Shown: piece by piece, positions 5,663 through 6,436 of the stretch | Position numbering within the stretch: the first letter of the stretch is position 1 | Layout: the number at the start of each line of letters is the position of its first letter | Notes under the pieces: model-generated | Seen by the model: only the letters and a program-made list of their open reading frames with translations | What the model was told of the DNA's origin: nothing | Databases searched by the model: none | Program-made: the position numbers and the translations under genes | NCBI GenBank assembly: GCA_009780765.1 | Contig: WQZK01000111.1 | Span: forward strand, 1-6,436 | Source of the DNA: Defluviitaleaceae bacterium | Lineage (GTDB): Bacteria; Bacillota; Clostridia; Lachnospirales; UBA5962 | Length of the DNA: 6,436 bases | Direction of reading: 5' to 3'

Positions 5663-5932
5663 ATGTCGCAACCTGCAATAGTTACAGAAACGACTCTAAA
5701 AAGAAACACCAAATTAAAAAGAAAAGCAAAATTTATATCAGAAGAAGACGGCGTTATAGTAAAAACACTAGAGAATTTAAAACACGATTTAGAATCTGCT
5801 AGAAATTGCCTCGACAATATAACCGACCCAATTTTAATTGACAGCTATATTTTTGAGATAGCCTCTTTAAATAGCAGATACCAATACTATCTCAAATTGT
5901 GCAAAGATAAAGGCATTGTTGCTGATATTTAG
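5663..5932 (+). CDS. DUF2508 (YaaL-like) family protein (89 aa)
   Basis: A small soluble protein. A basic N-terminal stretch (13-23) is followed by two predicted helices. The first, about 32-53, includes the segment LENLKHDLESARNCL. The turn carries DPILIDSYIFEI (55-66), and the second helix contains SRYQYYLKLCKDKG. The pattern 'helix, D-P-x-L-I-D-x-Y-I-x-E, ..., R/K-Y-x-Y-L-x-K' is that of the DUF2508/YaaL family, found next to recR and bofA in Bacillus and clostridia. The molecular role of the family is not known to me. AAGGGGG (5649-5655) lies seven bases before the ATG. The stop TAG is 17 bases before the bofA ATG, so the two genes are read together. A link to sporulation is inferred from the neighbour only. 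Confidence 0.85.
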   Translation: MSQPAIVTETTLKRNTKLKRKAKFISEEDGVIVKTLENLKHDLESARNCLDNITDPILIDSYIFEIASLNSRYQYYLKLCKDKGIVADI

Positions 5933-5949
5933 TGTTTAGGAGGATTAAT

Positions 5950-6210
5950 ATGGGTTCTTTAGGTGCAGTTGGCATTATGATAGCAATTTTATTAACACTT
6001 GTGGGGTTTGTAATATTTGCAAAGCCCCTAAAATCGCTATTAAAATTTTTTATAAGAGCTGTAATTGGCTTGTTTGGTGTGTTTTTAGTAAATTTAATTC
6101 TTTCGCCGTTTGGGCTTTTCATTGGGTTTAATTACTTAACGGCATTTATTATAGGCATACTCGGCCTGCCCGGTTTTATTTCATTGTACATACTACAAAT
6201 TTTGCTATAA
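5950..6210 (+). CDS. bofA: Pro-sigma-K processing inhibitor BofA family protein (86 aa)
   Basis: BofA is a small integral membrane protein. In Bacillus subtilis it sits in the forespore outer membrane with SpoIVFA and holds the protease SpoIVFB inactive until the forespore signal arrives, thereby timing sigma-K activation. Here three hydrophobic segments are visible (about 5-24, 34-56 and 62-85). The C-terminal family hallmark is clear: FNYLTAFIIGILGLPGFISL (60-79), matching the usual N-x-x-T-A-x-x-x-G-x-L-G-x-P-G pattern. The length is normal. The frame is open from a GTG at 5932, but that GTG runs into the AGGAGG site (5938-5943) used by ATG 5950, with a six-base spacer, so 5950 is the start. 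It follows the DUF2508 gene, the conserved order in clostridia, and ends at a bidirectional terminator. BofA homologues also occur where sigma-K control differs from Bacillus, so the exact role here is inferred. Confidence 0.9.
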   Translation: MGSLGAVGIMIAILLTLVGFVIFAKPLKSLLKFFIRAVIGLFGVFLVNLILSPFGLFIGFNYLTAFIIGILGLPGFISLYILQILL

Positions 6211-6246
6211 AAAAATAGCTGCCATTTTCTACGGCAGCCATTTTTT
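6209..6246. terminator. Bidirectional intrinsic terminator between convergent genes
   Basis: The core stem GCTGCC (6218-6223) with GGCAGC (6233-6238) encloses a nine-base loop. It is flanked by A7 (6209-6215) on the left and T6 (6241-6246) on the right, which can extend the stem beyond one A-C mismatch. Read either way, the hairpin is followed by a T run. It serves bofA on the plus strand and the incoming minus-strand gene, whose stop codon overlaps its edge. Confidence 0.88.
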
Positions 6247-6436
6247 ATTTTAAAATAAAGTTAAATTTAATCGCATGTGCTATTTTATCTGTAATAATTT
6301 CAAGCAAAGTATCTCTTATTTTATTTTCGTTTGCCATAAACATTAGCTTTCTGTAAAATTCTATTTCCTTCAAGGCATCGAAAACCGATTTTTCGTATTC
6401 TCTTATTAAATTTTTTCCTGCTCGCTTTTTATTTGG
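6245..6436 (-). CDS. C-terminal fragment of an unidentified helical protein (partial, 63 aa visible)
   Basis: The frame is open from the window's right edge to the TAA at 6247-6245, immediately before the bidirectional terminator, which supports a real gene end. The visible part begins PNKKRAGKN with a basic stretch. Two predicted helices follow: EYEKSVFDALKEIEFYRKLM and, after a NENK turn, RDTLLEIITDKIAHAIKFNFIL. The EY...AL..I.FY and E-I-x-x-D-x-x-A-H-A pattern recalls ferritin-like (rubrerythrin-type) four-helix proteins of clostridia, in which such Glu and His positions bind metal, but the fragment is too short for that call. The start and most of the protein lie outside the window. Confidence 0.65.
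   Translation of the reverse strand, partial: PNKKRAGKNLIREYEKSVFDALKEIEFYRKLMFMANENKIRDTLLEIITDKIAHAIKFNFILK

Noticed and set aside
5892..6122. Minus-strand 76-codon open frame opposite bofA
   Set aside because: It is the antisense shadow of bofA and has no ribosome binding site.

Overview
The window is AT-rich DNA with strong AGGAGG-type ribosome binding sites, near-consensus sigma-A promoters and U-tailed intrinsic terminators. A DUF2508-bofA pair and a compact archaeal/eukaryotic-type prolyl-tRNA synthetase point to an endospore-forming clostridium (class Clostridia, perhaps a Lachnospiraceae relative). It looks like ordinary chromosome: no mobile element, CRISPR array, rRNA or tRNA was seen.

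Left part (1-2932), all on the minus strand. In transcription order there is a membrane-anchored M23 peptidase gene whose frame is broken at a seven-A run; then, behind a consensus TTGACA/TATAAT promoter, a two-gene unit of a lipoprotein with a very regular four-residue helical repeat and a single-pass membrane protein of unknown function; then, behind its own promoter, the first 32 codons of a PAP2 phosphatase gene that runs off the window. Every product here is predicted to act at the cell envelope.

Middle (2990-5603), plus strand. A sigma-A promoter drives a small two-helix membrane protein. After a weak hairpin comes proS, with a divergent SAICAR-synthetase (PurC) homologue 19 bases behind it. 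A ten-base-pair terminator closes this unit.

Right part (5620-6436). A DUF2508 (YaaL-like) gene and bofA form a sporulation-associated pair ending at a bidirectional terminator. That terminator also serves a converging minus-strand gene, of which only the last 63 codons are visible.

The observations most worth following are: (1) the M23 gene, where the first frame ends in A AAA AAG TAA and the -1 frame continues directly into an intact M23 domain (programmed or tolerated frameshift, recent mutation, or a one-base error); (2) 22 consecutive four-residue repeats in the lipoprotein; (3) the stand-alone PurC-like gene next to proS. I found no clear evidence of a wholly new multi-gene system. The nearest candidate is the unrecognised lipoprotein/membrane-protein pair.
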